Shown here: in pieces, positions 1 to 7,998 of the stretch | Layout: every line of letters begins with the position of its first letter | Numbering within the stretch: position 1 is the stretch's first letter | Origin: Gammaproteobacteria bacterium | GTDB taxonomy: Bacteria > Pseudomonadota > Gammaproteobacteria > Pseudomonadales > M0112 | Assembly (NCBI GenBank): GCA_006227085.1 | Contig: SBFY01000128.1 | Span: 1 to 26,877, forward strand | Direction of reading: 5' to 3' | DNA length: 26,877 bases | Translations under genes and position numbers: made by a program | The notes under the pieces: generated by a model | Seen by the model: the letters and a program-made list of their open reading frames with translations, nothing else | Databases searched by the model: none | Told to the model about the DNA's origin: nothing

Positions 1-335
1 ATCACACGGTATTTCCCGGCACGGTGGTGATCACCAATCCGGAAGACGCGCAGATTATCCGGGTCGAACCGGGCGCGCATCCCGGCCATTCCATTGTGTA
101 TTACAGCGGTGTGTGCCGGCGCGCCGAGAACATGGACGCTGCGCGCAGCGCCTATGAATTTGGTGGTAAAGTATTTGAAACCGAAGACTTGCCGGCCGCC
201 GCCGAATGCCAGCAAGGCTTGTCCATCACGCGGCAACCGATGGTGATTGGCAAAAATGAGCCGGTGGTGCAATTCTGGCACCGGCAGTGGCAACAGGCGC
301 TCAACCCCAACCCCCTTTCCAAGGAAACGACATGA
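1..335 (+). CDS. Rieske-type aromatic ring-hydroxylating oxygenase alpha subunit, C-terminal part (5' truncated by window)
   Basis: The reading frame is open from base 3 and the start lies outside the window, so about 110 C-terminal codons are visible. The visible part looks like the end of the catalytic START-like domain of Rieske non-heme iron oxygenases: a strand ending HTVFPGTVVITNP, then a P.GP/G-type turn (EPGAHPGHS), then the characteristic tail with an acidic ED pair, a Q-x-GL stretch (QQGLSITRQP), an NEP motif and a final F/W-H-R (QFWHRQWQQAL). Family members hydroxylate aromatic or sterol-like substrates with electrons from a reductase. The Rieske 2Fe-2S domain and iron ligands are upstream and not seen, so the substrate class cannot be judged. 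The stop codon overlaps the next start (ATGA), which suggests an operon with the DUF2860 barrel. Confidence 0.8.
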   Translation, partial: HTVFPGTVVITNPEDAQIIRVEPGAHPGHSIVYYSGVCRRAENMDAARSAYEFGGKVFETEDLPAAAECQQGLSITRQPMVIGKNEPVVQFWHRQWQQALNPNPLSKETT

Positions 336-1342
336 TGAAAAAGCAATTGATGGTTCCTGTACTGGCCTTCCTGCCAGTGACCGCGATGGCCATTGAGCCA
401 ATCCCGCAAGAGTCCGGTTTCAGTGGCTATATCAACCTGGGGGCCGGCGGCGTCAACATGAAGAGCAATATGGTGGCGGGCATCTTCGGCCAGGAATTCT
501 CCGACGCCAAGGTGTCATCGTTCAGCAGTGAACCGGATGCAGAAACATCGTTGCTGCCGATGGTTGCAGGCGAAATCCGTTACACCCTGGGTGAGTCCCG
601 CACCCAGTTCTTTGTCGGTAATTTGCTGGAAGATTTCCTGCGCTTTGACAGTGCTACCCAATTCGGTGTGCGGCAGGAAGCAGGGCAGGTGGGTACTTTC
701 GGCGTTGCATTGCTGAACAGCCAGATACCGGCGGAAGTCTGGAAGGATCCGTATGTGATTGGCGTCAGCCGCAGCACGACAAAACAGAATGCGTCCGGCT
801 ACCGCATCAGCTGGGACAAGGTATTTGGTACCAACCTGGAATTGACCTATACCCAGCGGGAACTCGAGATTGATGAGGAATGGAGCGGTTTGACCCAGCT
901 GGGCGTGCCGTTTGCCGCATACCAGACCCTGCAGCGTGAAGGCACCGTGAAATCCCTGGAAGCAGCCTATGTGTTCAGGCTTGGTGACACCATGACGCTG
1001 GTGCCATCCATCAGGGCTGTGGATCGTGACCTTGACGGCAAGGCCATGGCGAATGATGGCTACACCTTGCTGGTCACCCACACCTGGGCAGGTGATCAAT
1101 GGGAGCTGTTGAGCAATATCAGCTGGGGCAATTATGAGTATGACGGCATCAACCCGTTATTCCTCGATACTGATGAATCTTCCCGCATGGGGGTATCGGT
1201 CACCGCTTTCTACAAGGAGCCGTTTGGCTTGAAAGGCTGGCGCGCTGTATTTGGTGTTGCGCATTTCAATGAAGAAAACGATATCGACTTCTATGACAGC
1301 GAAGCGACCATGCTGTCAGCAGGCATGTTGTACCGGTTCTGA
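332..1342 (+). CDS. DUF2860 family outer-membrane beta-barrel protein
   Basis: Predicted 336 aa. I chose the ATG at 332 because it overlaps the upstream stop (ATGA) and has AAGGA about 6 bases before it; a reading from 287 would lie inside the upstream gene. Residues 1-20 form a signal peptide ending AMA before IEPIPQ. The mature start IPQESGFSGYINLG, followed by SNMVAG, is the hallmark I associate with DUF2860 proteins, known mainly from Vibrio and relatives. The rest alternates polar and hydrophobic residues with many aromatics and ends in LYRF, a typical C-terminal Phe of outer-membrane barrels recognised by the BAM complex. Function of the family is unknown. Coupling to a ring-hydroxylating oxygenase hints at substrate uptake, which is inference. 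A terminator follows. Confidence 0.75.
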   Translation: MMKKQLMVPVLAFLPVTAMAIEPIPQESGFSGYINLGAGGVNMKSNMVAGIFGQEFSDAKVSSFSSEPDAETSLLPMVAGEIRYTLGESRTQFFVGNLLEDFLRFDSATQFGVRQEAGQVGTFGVALLNSQIPAEVWKDPYVIGVSRSTTKQNASGYRISWDKVFGTNLELTYTQRELEIDEEWSGLTQLGVPFAAYQTLQREGTVKSLEAAYVFRLGDTMTLVPSIRAVDRDLDGKAMANDGYTLLVTHTWAGDQWELLSNISWGNYEYDGINPLFLDTDESSRMGVSVTAFYKEPFGLKGWRAVFGVAHFNEENDIDFYDSEATMLSAGMLYRF

Positions 1343-1357
1343 GCCACGCTGTAACAC

Positions 1358-1388
1358 GGCCCCGCTCCGGCGGGGCTGTTTATTTTGT
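1358..1388 (+). terminator. Rho-independent terminator after the DUF2860 gene
   Basis: A 7-bp GC stem (1359-1365 GCCCCGC with 1370-1376 GCGGGGC) closes a TCCG tetraloop and is followed by a T-rich tail, TGTTTATTTTG. It starts 16 bases after the DUF2860 stop. Confidence 0.8.
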
Positions 1389-1433
1389 AGCCAACACCAT
1401 CCGCTTGCTGTATCCTGCCGCCACAGTTTGCGT

Positions 1434-1462
1434 TTGACACACCATCTGTTACACCGTTTTGT
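1434..1462 (+). promoter_or_regulatory. Possible sigma70 promoter for rhlE
   Basis: A perfect TTGACA lies at 1434-1439. At 17 bases' spacing the -10 position is TTTTGT (1457-1462), which matches TATAAT at only 3 of 6 positions. A start site near 1469 would give a short leader to the ATG at 1497, and the site follows the upstream terminator. The weak -10 keeps confidence low. Confidence 0.35.
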
Positions 1463-1496
1463 CGCATCTCGCGGCGTTTTCTTGAGTAAATCGTGA

Positions 1497-2921
1497 ATGT
1501 CTTTTGATACCCTCGGCTTGTCCGAACCCCTGTTACGCGCCATCGCCCGCCAGGGCTATGAAAATCCCACCCCGATCCAGGCCAAGGCCATCCCGCCCAT
1601 TTTGCAGGGCCGTGATGTGGTGGCAGCGGCACAAACCGGCACCGGCAAAACGGCCGGCTTTACCCTGCCGATGCTGCAACGCCTGAGTGAGGCCAAGGAA
1701 CACGGGCGCCGCGTGCGTGCGCTGGTGCTGACCCCGACACGCGAGCTGGCGGCACAAGTGCAGGAAAGCGTGCGCGATTATGGCTGCCATTTGCCGCTGC
1801 GTTCTGCGGTGGTGTTTGGTGGCGTGAACATCAACCCGCAAATCGACACCCTGCGTAAAGGCGTCGACATCCTGGTGGCGACACCCGGCCGCTTGCTCGA
1901 CTTGCACGGCCAGGGCGCCGTGAACCTGCGGCATGTGGAAATCCTGGTGCTGGATGAAGCCGACCGCATGCTCGACATGGGCTTCATCCATGATGTGCGC
2001 CGGGTGTTGAAGTTACTGCCGGAGCAAAAACAAAGCCTGCTGTTCTCGGCAACTTTCTCGACCGAAATCCGCGCCTTGATCGCTGACTTGCTGCATGACC
2101 CGGTCACGGTGGAAGTGAGCCCGCGCAATACCACGGCCGAAATCGTCGAGCAGTGGGTGCATCCGGTGGATAAATCACGCAAGGCGGAATTGCTGGCCGA
2201 CCTCATCCATCGTAACGGTTGGGAACAGGTGCTGGTGTTCACGCGCACCAAGCATGGTGCCAATCGCTTGGCAGAATATTTGGAAAAAAACGGCGTCGAT
2301 GCATCGGCCATTCATGGCAACAAAAGCCAGGCGGCGCGCACGCGGGCATTGGCCAATTTCAAGCATGGTGAAATCCGCGCGTTGGTGGCCACCGACATTG
2401 CGGCACGAGGCCTCGATATCGAGCAACTGCCCTTGGTGGTGAATTATGAATTGCCGAATGTGGCGGAAGATTATGTGCACCGCATTGGTCGCACCGGCCG
2501 TGCCGGTTGTCCCGGTCAGGCGGTGTCATTGCTCAGTGCCGATGAACGCGGTTACCTGCGGGATATCGAACGCCTGATCAAGCAAACCCTGCGGCAGGAA
2601 ATCGTGGCCGGTTTCGAGCCGGACCCGAATGCGCCGGTCGAGGCTGCGCCGCATGTGTTGCAACAACAGCGGGCGCGTGAGCGTTCCCAGCAACGGCGCC
2701 GGCCGCGCCCGCAAGGCAATGCCGGTAACGGTGGTGCGGCAAGAGGCAACAGCAGTGCAGCAGGTAACAGCAATGCCGCCAGCAGGGATGACAGTAAACC
2801 GTCTTCTGCCAAGCCGCGTCGCCGTCGCAAACCGGCGGCAGGCAACCGTGGTGTTGAACGCGGCAACCAGCCGCCGAAACGCATGGGATCGCCTTCCGGC
2901 AACCGCTCAGGAAACCGTTAA
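1497..2921 (+). CDS. rhlE: DEAD-box ATP-dependent RNA helicase RhlE
   Basis: 474 aa. All superfamily 2 DEAD-box motifs are present in order: Q motif near residues 3-28 (F.TLGLSEPLLRA...PTPIQ), motif I AAQTGTGKT near 45-52, PTRELAAQ, TPGRLLDL, motif II VLDEADRMLDMGF near 147-160, motif III SAT, and motif VI HRIGRTGRAG. The start FDTLGLSEPLLRAIARQGY is typical of the RhlE subgroup, which unwinds short RNA duplexes in ribosome maturation and RNA turnover. The last 90 residues are a low-complexity Arg/Asn/Gly/Ser tail with RRRRK, as RhlE proteins have for nonspecific RNA binding. No strong Shine-Dalgarno precedes the ATG. Its stop overlaps, tail to tail, the end of the leftward ygjP-like gene by 4 bases. 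Confidence 0.93.
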   Translation: MSFDTLGLSEPLLRAIARQGYENPTPIQAKAIPPILQGRDVVAAAQTGTGKTAGFTLPMLQRLSEAKEHGRRVRALVLTPTRELAAQVQESVRDYGCHLPLRSAVVFGGVNINPQIDTLRKGVDILVATPGRLLDLHGQGAVNLRHVEILVLDEADRMLDMGFIHDVRRVLKLLPEQKQSLLFSATFSTEIRALIADLLHDPVTVEVSPRNTTAEIVEQWVHPVDKSRKAELLADLIHRNGWEQVLVFTRTKHGANRLAEYLEKNGVDASAIHGNKSQAARTRALANFKHGEIRALVATDIAARGLDIEQLPLVVNYELPNVAEDYVHRIGRTGRAGCPGQAVSLLSADERGYLRDIERLIKQTLRQEIVAGFEPDPNAPVEAAPHVLQQQRARERSQQRRRPRPQGNAGNGGAARGNSSAAGNSNAASRDDSKPSSAKPRRRRKPAAGNRGVERGNQPPKRMGSPSGNRSGNR

Positions 2922-3625
2922 TCCTCCAGCCGTAACTGGAAGCGGTATTCATTCGCGCGCAACCAACGGCGTTGCACGTGATGATCGGGGCAGATACTGG
3001 CCACCGTTTGCCAATAGGCCTTGGAATGGTTCGGGTGCAGCAGGTGGCTCACTTCATGTGCCATCAGGTAATCGGCCACCGTGGCAGGCGCCAGCATGAT
3101 CAGCGGGTTGAACTGCAAGACACCGCGATGGGTGCAGTGCCCCCATTTCGAGCGGGTGTAGCGGAAATTCACTGCGGCCAGTTTGTGCGACACACCCAGT
3201 TGGTGGGCAAACTGTTCACTGCGTGGCACGAGATACGCACGCGCTTGTTCGCCCAGCCATTTCTGGAACGCTTTCAAGGTATAGGCCGGGGTGGTCTCAC
3301 GTAATTGCATCAGCAGCCGGTTGTCGTCGATCGTGATGCGGTTGCGGCTGGCCGTTTCGATCTGCACCTCACGCGGGTTGCCGAGGAACGGCAGCGCATG
3401 GCCATGCATCAGGCGGTAGCGCTCGGTATGGCGTTCCGCTTCTTCGGCGAGACGGCGTTCAATCCAGTCGGCTTTTTCCTGCACAAAGGCATTGATCCAG
3501 TACAGCGGAACGCGATTCGGTGCGCGTACCTCGACATCCCCGTGATGCACGACGATGGCAACCGAGCGGCGGCGTGAGCGCACCAAGCGGTAAGGAATGC
3601 CTGTTTGCGGTTTGGGTGTGATCAC
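2918..3625 (-). CDS. ygjP: YgjP-like M48/WSS-type zinc metallopeptidase (DUF45)
   Basis: 235 aa, starting at GTG whose first bases overlap the TGA of the DUF3820 gene (GTGA), so it is probably translationally coupled. It carries the zinc motif HEVSH at residues 190-194 followed by HPNHSKAYW (H200 region), and upstream YTRSKWGHC near 156-164, the conserved pattern of YgjP-like metallopeptidases. The N-terminal half has the usual basic strand (YRLVRSRRRSVAIVV) and a WIERR helix. The family is cytoplasmic; its substrate is not established to my knowledge. It is the last gene of a three-gene leftward operon. Confidence 0.88.
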   Translation of the reverse strand: MITPKPQTGIPYRLVRSRRRSVAIVVHHGDVEVRAPNRVPLYWINAFVQEKADWIERRLAEEAERHTERYRLMHGHALPFLGNPREVQIETASRNRITIDDNRLLMQLRETTPAYTLKAFQKWLGEQARAYLVPRSEQFAHQLGVSHKLAAVNFRYTRSKWGHCTHRGVLQFNPLIMLAPATVADYLMAHEVSHLLHPNHSKAYWQTVASICPDHHVQRRWLRANEYRFQLRLED

Positions 3626-3843
3626 CGGCTTTCCGTTTTCAGCTTGGTGATCAGCCCGGTGAGGCCATTGGATTTGATTTCCAGCGCGAGCGAGAGCAGT
3701 TCACCGAGCTCACCCTTGGGGAAGCCCTTGCGTGCAAACCACAGCAGGTATTCTTCCGGCAGGTCGATCAGTAAGCGATCCTTGTATTTGCCAAACGGCA
3801 TGCGCATGCGCGCCAGTTTCAGCAAGTGCTGCTCATTGAGCAT
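3622..3843 (-). CDS. DUF3820 family protein
   Basis: 73 aa from the ATG at 3843 (MLNEQHLL...). I prefer this start to an upstream ATG at 3897, because it has a GGTGA about 5 bases upstream and the family begins here; the longer version would overlap yaeQ by 65 bases instead of 11. The core RMPFGKYKDRLLIDLPEEYLLWF followed by GFPKGELGELL is the DUF3820 signature (shown here in two parts). The family is small, cytoplasmic and of unknown biochemical role; some members are annotated as putative quorum-sensing-regulated virulence factors. It sits between yaeQ and ygjP with overlaps on both sides, indicating one transcript. Confidence 0.8.
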   Translation of the reverse strand: MLNEQHLLKLARMRMPFGKYKDRLLIDLPEEYLLWFARKGFPKGELGELLSLALEIKSNGLTGLITKLKTESR

Positions 3844-4387
3844 GATCGTCACCGGATAAACGCACGGGCTCGATGGTGACCGCGTGCTGTTCATCATTGA
3901 ACCAGGCGCTGCCCTCGCTCAAGGTGGCGGTGATGCGCATGGTGCGTTCGGCCATCGCAGCAAGTGCTTCGCTGGTGTCCTTGTCGAGCTTGAACACCTG
4001 CAGGTTGCCAAAACGGGTGAGGCTGTCATGGATGCCTTCCCACCAGATGTCCACGGTGCGGCCGCCGTAGGCATACACCACCACTTGCCGTGAACGGTTA
4101 CAGGCCTTGCGGATGCGCTTTTCATCGGGCAGGCCGACGTCGATCCACAGGTCGATATCGCCGGTCAGCGACTTCTGCCAGAGATCGGGTTCATCTTCCG
4201 TCGATAAGCCTTTGGTGAATTGCAGCGCCTCATCGGCATGACGGGCAAACGCGAACAAACGCACCATCATGCGCTCATCGGTTTCCGAAGGATGGCGGGC
4301 GATGGTCAGGGCATGGCTGCCATAGTGATGGCGATCCATGTCCGAGATGGTGAGTTCGGCTTTGAAAATGGTGGCTTTTAATGCCAT
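3833..4387 (-). CDS. yaeQ: YaeQ family protein
   Basis: 184 aa, close to the roughly 180 aa usual for YaeQ. Typical features are MALKATIFKAELTISDMDRHHY at the start (given here as two adjoining pieces: MALKATIFKAE and LTISDMDRHHY), ARHPSETDERMMVRLFAFA, the acidic DIDLWIDVGLPDE, and VVVYAYG. The fold resembles a PD-(D/E)XK-like nuclease core, with the E..D.W.D.G.P residues as candidate active-site positions, but the role is not settled. It is the first gene of the leftward operon yaeQ-DUF3820-ygjP. The 109-bp gap upstream is shared with the divergent DUF2288 operon. Confidence 0.9.
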   Translation of the reverse strand: MALKATIFKAELTISDMDRHHYGSHALTIARHPSETDERMMVRLFAFARHADEALQFTKGLSTEDEPDLWQKSLTGDIDLWIDVGLPDEKRIRKACNRSRQVVVYAYGGRTVDIWWEGIHDSLTRFGNLQVFKLDKDTSEALAAMAERTMRITATLSEGSAWFNDEQHAVTIEPVRLSGDDHAQ

Positions 4388-4496
4388 GCCAGGGAACCTG
4401 TCGGGAATGCAGCTGTGCAGGGCGCAGTGTGCGGCAAATGGTGCAGCGAGGGAAGGGCGGGACCTTTATACTGTGGCCGTAGCCAAGGGGTGAACG

Positions 4497-4829
4497 ATGA
4501 GCGAAGCGGACGATTTCTTCCAGCAGCAGGAAGCGGATGAGCGCAACAAGATCATCCGCGAAACCGCGCCGATTGCCTGGGAAGCCTTGCTGCCGCATTT
4601 TGCCCGCGGTGATGTGGTGGCGGTGGCCACGGGCCTCGACCTGGTGGCAGTGGCGGAAGCCATCAGCCGTGATGAGTCGGCGCAGGTCAAAGACTGGCTC
4701 GACTCGGGCCAGATTGGCAAGGTGAGCGATGCGCAAGCGCAGGATTGGCTGGCACGCCAGGTCACGGTCTGGGCGGTGGTCATCAAGCCGTGGGTGCTGG
4801 TGCAGGAAAGACTGCCGGAGCGCGCATGA
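4497..4829 (+). CDS. DUF2288 family protein
   Basis: 110 aa, start supported by AAGGGG 6 bases upstream. The mostly helical acidic sequence, with ETAPIAWEALLPHFARG, the alternating VVAVATGLDLVAVAEAI and the late LARQVTVWAVVIKPWVLVQE, matches DUF2288, a short conserved family of unknown function in Gammaproteobacteria. Its stop overlaps the next start (ATGA), so it is the first gene of a three-gene rightward operon with a GIY-YIG protein and yheS. A TATACT at 4467-4472 could be its -10 element, but no good -35 is visible. Confidence 0.75.
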   Translation: MSEADDFFQQQEADERNKIIRETAPIAWEALLPHFARGDVVAVATGLDLVAVAEAISRDESAQVKDWLDSGQIGKVSDAQAQDWLARQVTVWAVVIKPWVLVQERLPERA

Positions 4830-5080
4830 GCTGGTTTGTCTACCTGCTGCACTGCGCCGATGACAGCTATTACACCGGCATCACTACTGACCTGCAGCGC
4901 CGTGTGCGCGAACATAACGGGCAGGGCAGGAAAGGCGCCCGCTACACCCGTGCCCGCCAGCCGGTGACATTGGTGTATCACGAACAGGCCGCTGACCGTT
5001 CACAGGCCAGCCAGCGCGAATACGCGATCCGCATCCTCTCGCATCGGGAAAAGCAGCAGCTGGCCAAACAGCCGCTATAA
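4826..5080 (+). CDS. yhbQ: GIY-YIG domain protein, YhbQ/UPF0213 family
   Basis: 84 aa from the ATG at 4826, which overlaps the DUF2288 stop; in-frame codons further upstream lie inside DUF2288. The single domain has the GIY-YIG pattern: W.VYLLHC at residues 3-10, YYTGITTDLQRRVREHN at 15-31 with the conserved Arg near 26, and the catalytic-type Glu at 65 in SQREYAIR. Members are small stand-alone GIY-YIG proteins; E. coli YhbQ has been reported to act on DNA, but the cell role here is unproven. The next gene, yheS, begins 9 bases after the stop. Confidence 0.88.
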   Translation: MSWFVYLLHCADDSYYTGITTDLQRRVREHNGQGRKGARYTRARQPVTLVYHEQAADRSQASQREYAIRILSHREKQQLAKQPL

Positions 5081-5089
5081 TCCGCGCCC

Positions 5090-6988
5090 ATGATTACCCT
5101 CTCGCACATCAGCCTGCGCCGTGGCAGCCAGTTACTGCTGGATGACACCAGCCTGCACATCCTGCCCGGTCGCCGTATTGGCGTGATTGGCCAGAATGGC
5201 ACTGGCAAATCCAGCTTGTTTGCCATGTTGCGTGGTGAGTTGCATGCCGATGCCGGCGAACTGTCGGTGCCGGCACAGTGGCGTATTGCCCATATGGCAC
5301 AGGAAGTCGCTGCCAGCGACCGCAGCGCGGTCGATTATGTGCTCGATGGTGATGTGCGCCTGCGCGAAGCCGAAGCGGCGATCGCGGCGGCGCAAGCCAG
5401 AGGCGATGATGCGGCACAGGCGCGTGCCTGGGCGGATTACGAAGCCTTGCACGGTTACACCGCGCGCAGTCGTGCCGAACAGCTGTTGCATGGGCTGGGT
5501 TTCTCGCAATCACAGGTCGATACACCGGTCAGTGATTTTTCCGGCGGCTGGCGCATTCGCCTGAACCTGGCGCAGGCCTTGATGTGTCCTTCCGAACTGA
5601 TGTTGCTTGATGAGCCCACCAACCACCTGGACCTGGATGCCATCCTGTGGCTGGAGCAATGGTTAAAGCAGTATCCGGGCACCTTGTTGCTGATTTCACA
5701 CGACCGCGATTTCCTTGATGCCGTCGCCGATGAAATGATCCATCTCGAACATTGCAAGGCAACGCTGTACCGCGGCAATTACTCGGCGTTTGAAGTGCAG
5801 CGCGCTGCGCGCCTGGCTGAGCAACAAGCCACCTTTGAAAAGCAGCAGCGACGGGTGCTGGAAATCCAGCAGTTCGTCAACCGTTTCCGTGCCAAGGCTT
5901 CCAAAGCGCGGCAGGCGCAAAGCCGTTTGAAAGAACTCGAACGCATGGAAAAAATCGCGCCCGCACACATCGATTCACCGTTCCATTTTGTGTTCCAGCC
6001 CGCACAGAAAAGCTCTAACCCACTGATGGATTTGCGACACGTCGATATCGGCTATGACGGTGCCACTATCCTGAAAAAGGTCGATCTCTGTTTGCGGCCC
6101 GGTATGCGCATTGGCCTGCTGGGACCGAACGGTGCCGGCAAATCCACGTTGGTGAAAACCCTGGTGGGCGAGCTGCCAGTGATCAAGGGTGAGCGCATCG
6201 TCGGTGAAAACGTGAAGCTGGGGTATTTTGCGCAGCACCAGCTGGATGCCCTCGACATGCAGGCCAGCGCACTGTTGCATATCCAGCGATTGTCCCCGCG
6301 TGCCACCGAGCAGGAGATTCGCGATTTTCTGGGTGGGTTCAATTTCCATGGCGACAAGGCGCTGGAACCCATCGCACCGTTTTCCGGTGGCGAAAAAGCG
6401 CGACTGGCATTGGCCATGGTGGTATGGAATCGACCAAACCTGCTGCTGATGGACGAGCCCACCAACCACCTCGACCTGGAAATGCGACATGCACTGACGA
6501 TTGCGCTGCAGGCTTACGAAGGCGCCTTGCTGGTGATCTCGCACGACCGCCATTTGCTGCGCAACACCGTCGATGAATTTGTGCTGGTGGCCAATGGTTG
6601 TGCCGAACCTTACCAGGGCGGTCTCGAGGAATACCACCGCTGGCTGAAAAACCGTGACGAGCCTGCAGTGGCACACACCCTGGAGTCGGCGCCTGCGCAT
6701 GACCGTCGTGCGCAACGCCAGCAATCGGCCGCGTTGCGCCAGCAGCTGAGCCCGTTGCGCAAGCGCATCGAGAAGCTGGAACAGCAGCTGGAGAAACTGG
6801 CGCAGCAATTGGCAGACCATGAAGCCCGTTTGGCAGATGCCGGCTTATATGAGCCGGAGCGCAAACAGGAGTTGCAGCAATTACTGCAACAGCAGGGAGA
6901 TTGCCAGAAGCAGGTTGACGCCATCGAGCGTGAATGGATGACGGCAGTGGAATCGCTGGAACAGTTACAGGCCGAATTGGGTCTGTAA
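5090..6988 (+). CDS. yheS: ABC-F family ATPase, YheS type
   Basis: 632 aa, the length of E. coli YheS. There are two ABC domains and no membrane segments. Domain 1 has Walker A GQNGTGKS at residues 34-41, signature FSGGWR, and Walker B LLLDEPTNHLDLD. Domain 2 has GPNGAGKS, FSGGEKARLALA and LLMDEPTNHLDLE. Between them lies the charged helical linker (AARLAEQQATFEKQQRR...) that reaches the ribosomal peptidyl-transferase centre in ABC-F proteins. A coiled coil rich in Gln/Leu/Glu closes the protein (about 550-630). YheS-type proteins bind ribosomes and help elongation through difficult sequences. No Shine-Dalgarno precedes the ATG, but a perfect TATAAT lies 8 bases before it. Its stop is 2 bases from the end of the leftward lipoprotein gene. 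Confidence 0.92.
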   Translation: MITLSHISLRRGSQLLLDDTSLHILPGRRIGVIGQNGTGKSSLFAMLRGELHADAGELSVPAQWRIAHMAQEVAASDRSAVDYVLDGDVRLREAEAAIAAAQARGDDAAQARAWADYEALHGYTARSRAEQLLHGLGFSQSQVDTPVSDFSGGWRIRLNLAQALMCPSELMLLDEPTNHLDLDAILWLEQWLKQYPGTLLLISHDRDFLDAVADEMIHLEHCKATLYRGNYSAFEVQRAARLAEQQATFEKQQRRVLEIQQFVNRFRAKASKARQAQSRLKELERMEKIAPAHIDSPFHFVFQPAQKSSNPLMDLRHVDIGYDGATILKKVDLCLRPGMRIGLLGPNGAGKSTLVKTLVGELPVIKGERIVGENVKLGYFAQHQLDALDMQASALLHIQRLSPRATEQEIRDFLGGFNFHGDKALEPIAPFSGGEKARLALAMVVWNRPNLLLMDEPTNHLDLEMRHALTIALQAYEGALLVISHDRHLLRNTVDEFVLVANGCAEPYQGGLEEYHRWLKNRDEPAVAHTLESAPAHDRRAQRQQSAALRQQLSPLRKRIEKLEQQLEKLAQQLADHEARLADAGLYEPERKQELQQLLQQQGDCQKQVDAIEREWMTAVESLEQLQAELGL

Positions 6989-6990
6989 GG

Positions 6991-7953
6991 TTATTGCAGC
7001 CAGTTGCCGCAGCCGCTGAATGTGCGATCGCCCAATGTCACGGTCACGCGTGTGGTGTAAGTGATATCGGCCATGCTGTCATTGCAGCGTTTGTTTTCCA
7101 GTTCAGCCCGGAACGTGCCCTCGTCATCGGAAGCGTCATACTGCGTGATGCCATGATGGCGTTGTGCTGGCGGCAGCGCAGCCATTTTTTCGTGACCATC
7201 CTGCAAACGAAGTTGCATGTGTTGTGGGTGTAATTCCAGCACCCAGCCCGGTTCATTGCCGTTGGCGCGGAACACCACGCCGCGGCGTTGCGCTTCTGCC
7301 CAGATGGCGCGTTGGCGGTTGTTGCGGCAATCCTTGGCATTCAATAACGGGCTTTCAATCAAGGCTTGTTCGCCTTTCATCCAGACGATGATGTCACCTT
7401 CCTGGTATTTGCTGCCGGAGCCGGAGGGGGCTTGTGATAGCACGTGGTATTCCTCATCCAGCCACACGGCGAGTTCGCCCGGCCCGCTGCGTGCGACGAA
7501 TTCGCCATCGCGGCATTCAAACAGGAACGTCTGGCCTGATGGCAGTGATGCATCCGGCGATCGTTTGGCGGCAACGACCGGAATCGCAATCGGACCGGAT
7601 GGGTCGTTGGGTCCCAGCACCGGTATGTGGGTGTCGGAGATGAACAGCAGGCGACCATCGGCATCGGTCAGCCTTGCGCGCAGGCTGTAGCGGTGATTGG
7701 GCTGCACATCTGCCGGCGCATAGGCGATGCTGAATGGTAACGGCACTTGGGCTGAAACCGTTTCATGGAATTCCCCCAGCACCGTGGCCGGGGCGTCCGC
7801 ACGACTGGTGTCTTCCAGGGTGACCTGCAATTGGCTGCCGGGCGGCAAGGCGATGCGTTCGCGGTAACTCTCCGTGCCTGACAGGGTGGCAATATCCGGT
7901 GTGCTGGTGCAGGCGGCGAGCAGGACGCCAGTGAGGAGGATGAGGATACGCAC
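6991..7953 (-). CDS. Three-domain lipoprotein: YbaY-like + MliC-like lysozyme inhibitor + COG3650-like
   Basis: 320 aa from a GTG with AAGGAG 7 bases upstream. A lipoprotein signal ends in LAAC with Cys15. Residues about 30-125 resemble the YbaY/YscW lipoprotein domain (LPPGSQLQVTLEDTSRADA, PLPFSIAYAP, YSLRARLTDADGRLLF). Residues about 140-200 match MliC/PliC inhibitors of C-type lysozyme: F.C.DG.FVAR, L.VWLDEEYHVLSQAPSGSGSKY, then W.KG..A, including the S-G-S-x-x-Y loop that enters the lysozyme active site in MliC. Residues about 225-318 (RGVVFRANGNEPGWVLEL ... GTFRAELENKRCNDSM ... FSGCGNWL) resemble the COG3650 type. The likely location is the periplasmic side of an outer or inner membrane. 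Domain limits are my estimate. It diverges from slyD. Confidence 0.82.
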   Translation of the reverse strand: MRILILLTGVLLAACTSTPDIATLSGTESYRERIALPPGSQLQVTLEDTSRADAPATVLGEFHETVSAQVPLPFSIAYAPADVQPNHRYSLRARLTDADGRLLFISDTHIPVLGPNDPSGPIAIPVVAAKRSPDASLPSGQTFLFECRDGEFVARSGPGELAVWLDEEYHVLSQAPSGSGSKYQEGDIIVWMKGEQALIESPLLNAKDCRNNRQRAIWAEAQRRGVVFRANGNEPGWVLELHPQHMQLRLQDGHEKMAALPPAQRHHGITQYDASDDEGTFRAELENKRCNDSMADITYTTRVTVTLGDRTFSGCGNWLQ

Positions 7954-7969
7954 GGGATTCTCCTTGTTC

Positions 7970-7998
7970 TTGCCAATTGCATGTTCGCTGCCGATACT
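7970..7998 (+). promoter_or_regulatory. Likely sigma70 promoter for slyD
   Basis: TTGCCA (7970-7975, 5 of 6 to consensus) and GATACT (7993-7998, 4 of 6) are separated by exactly 17 bases in the divergent gap between the lipoprotein and slyD. A start near 8005 gives a leader of about 34 bases that contains AGGAG before the ATG. Confidence 0.5.

Noticed and set aside
4467..4472. TATACT as a promoter for the DUF2288 operon
   Set aside because: Position is plausible, but the -35 region is only a G-rich stretch; not strong enough to list.
5975..6820. 281-codon open frame on the minus strand inside yheS
   Set aside because: It is an antisense shadow of a strong ABC-F gene; the translation has no recognisable domain and there is no ribosome site.
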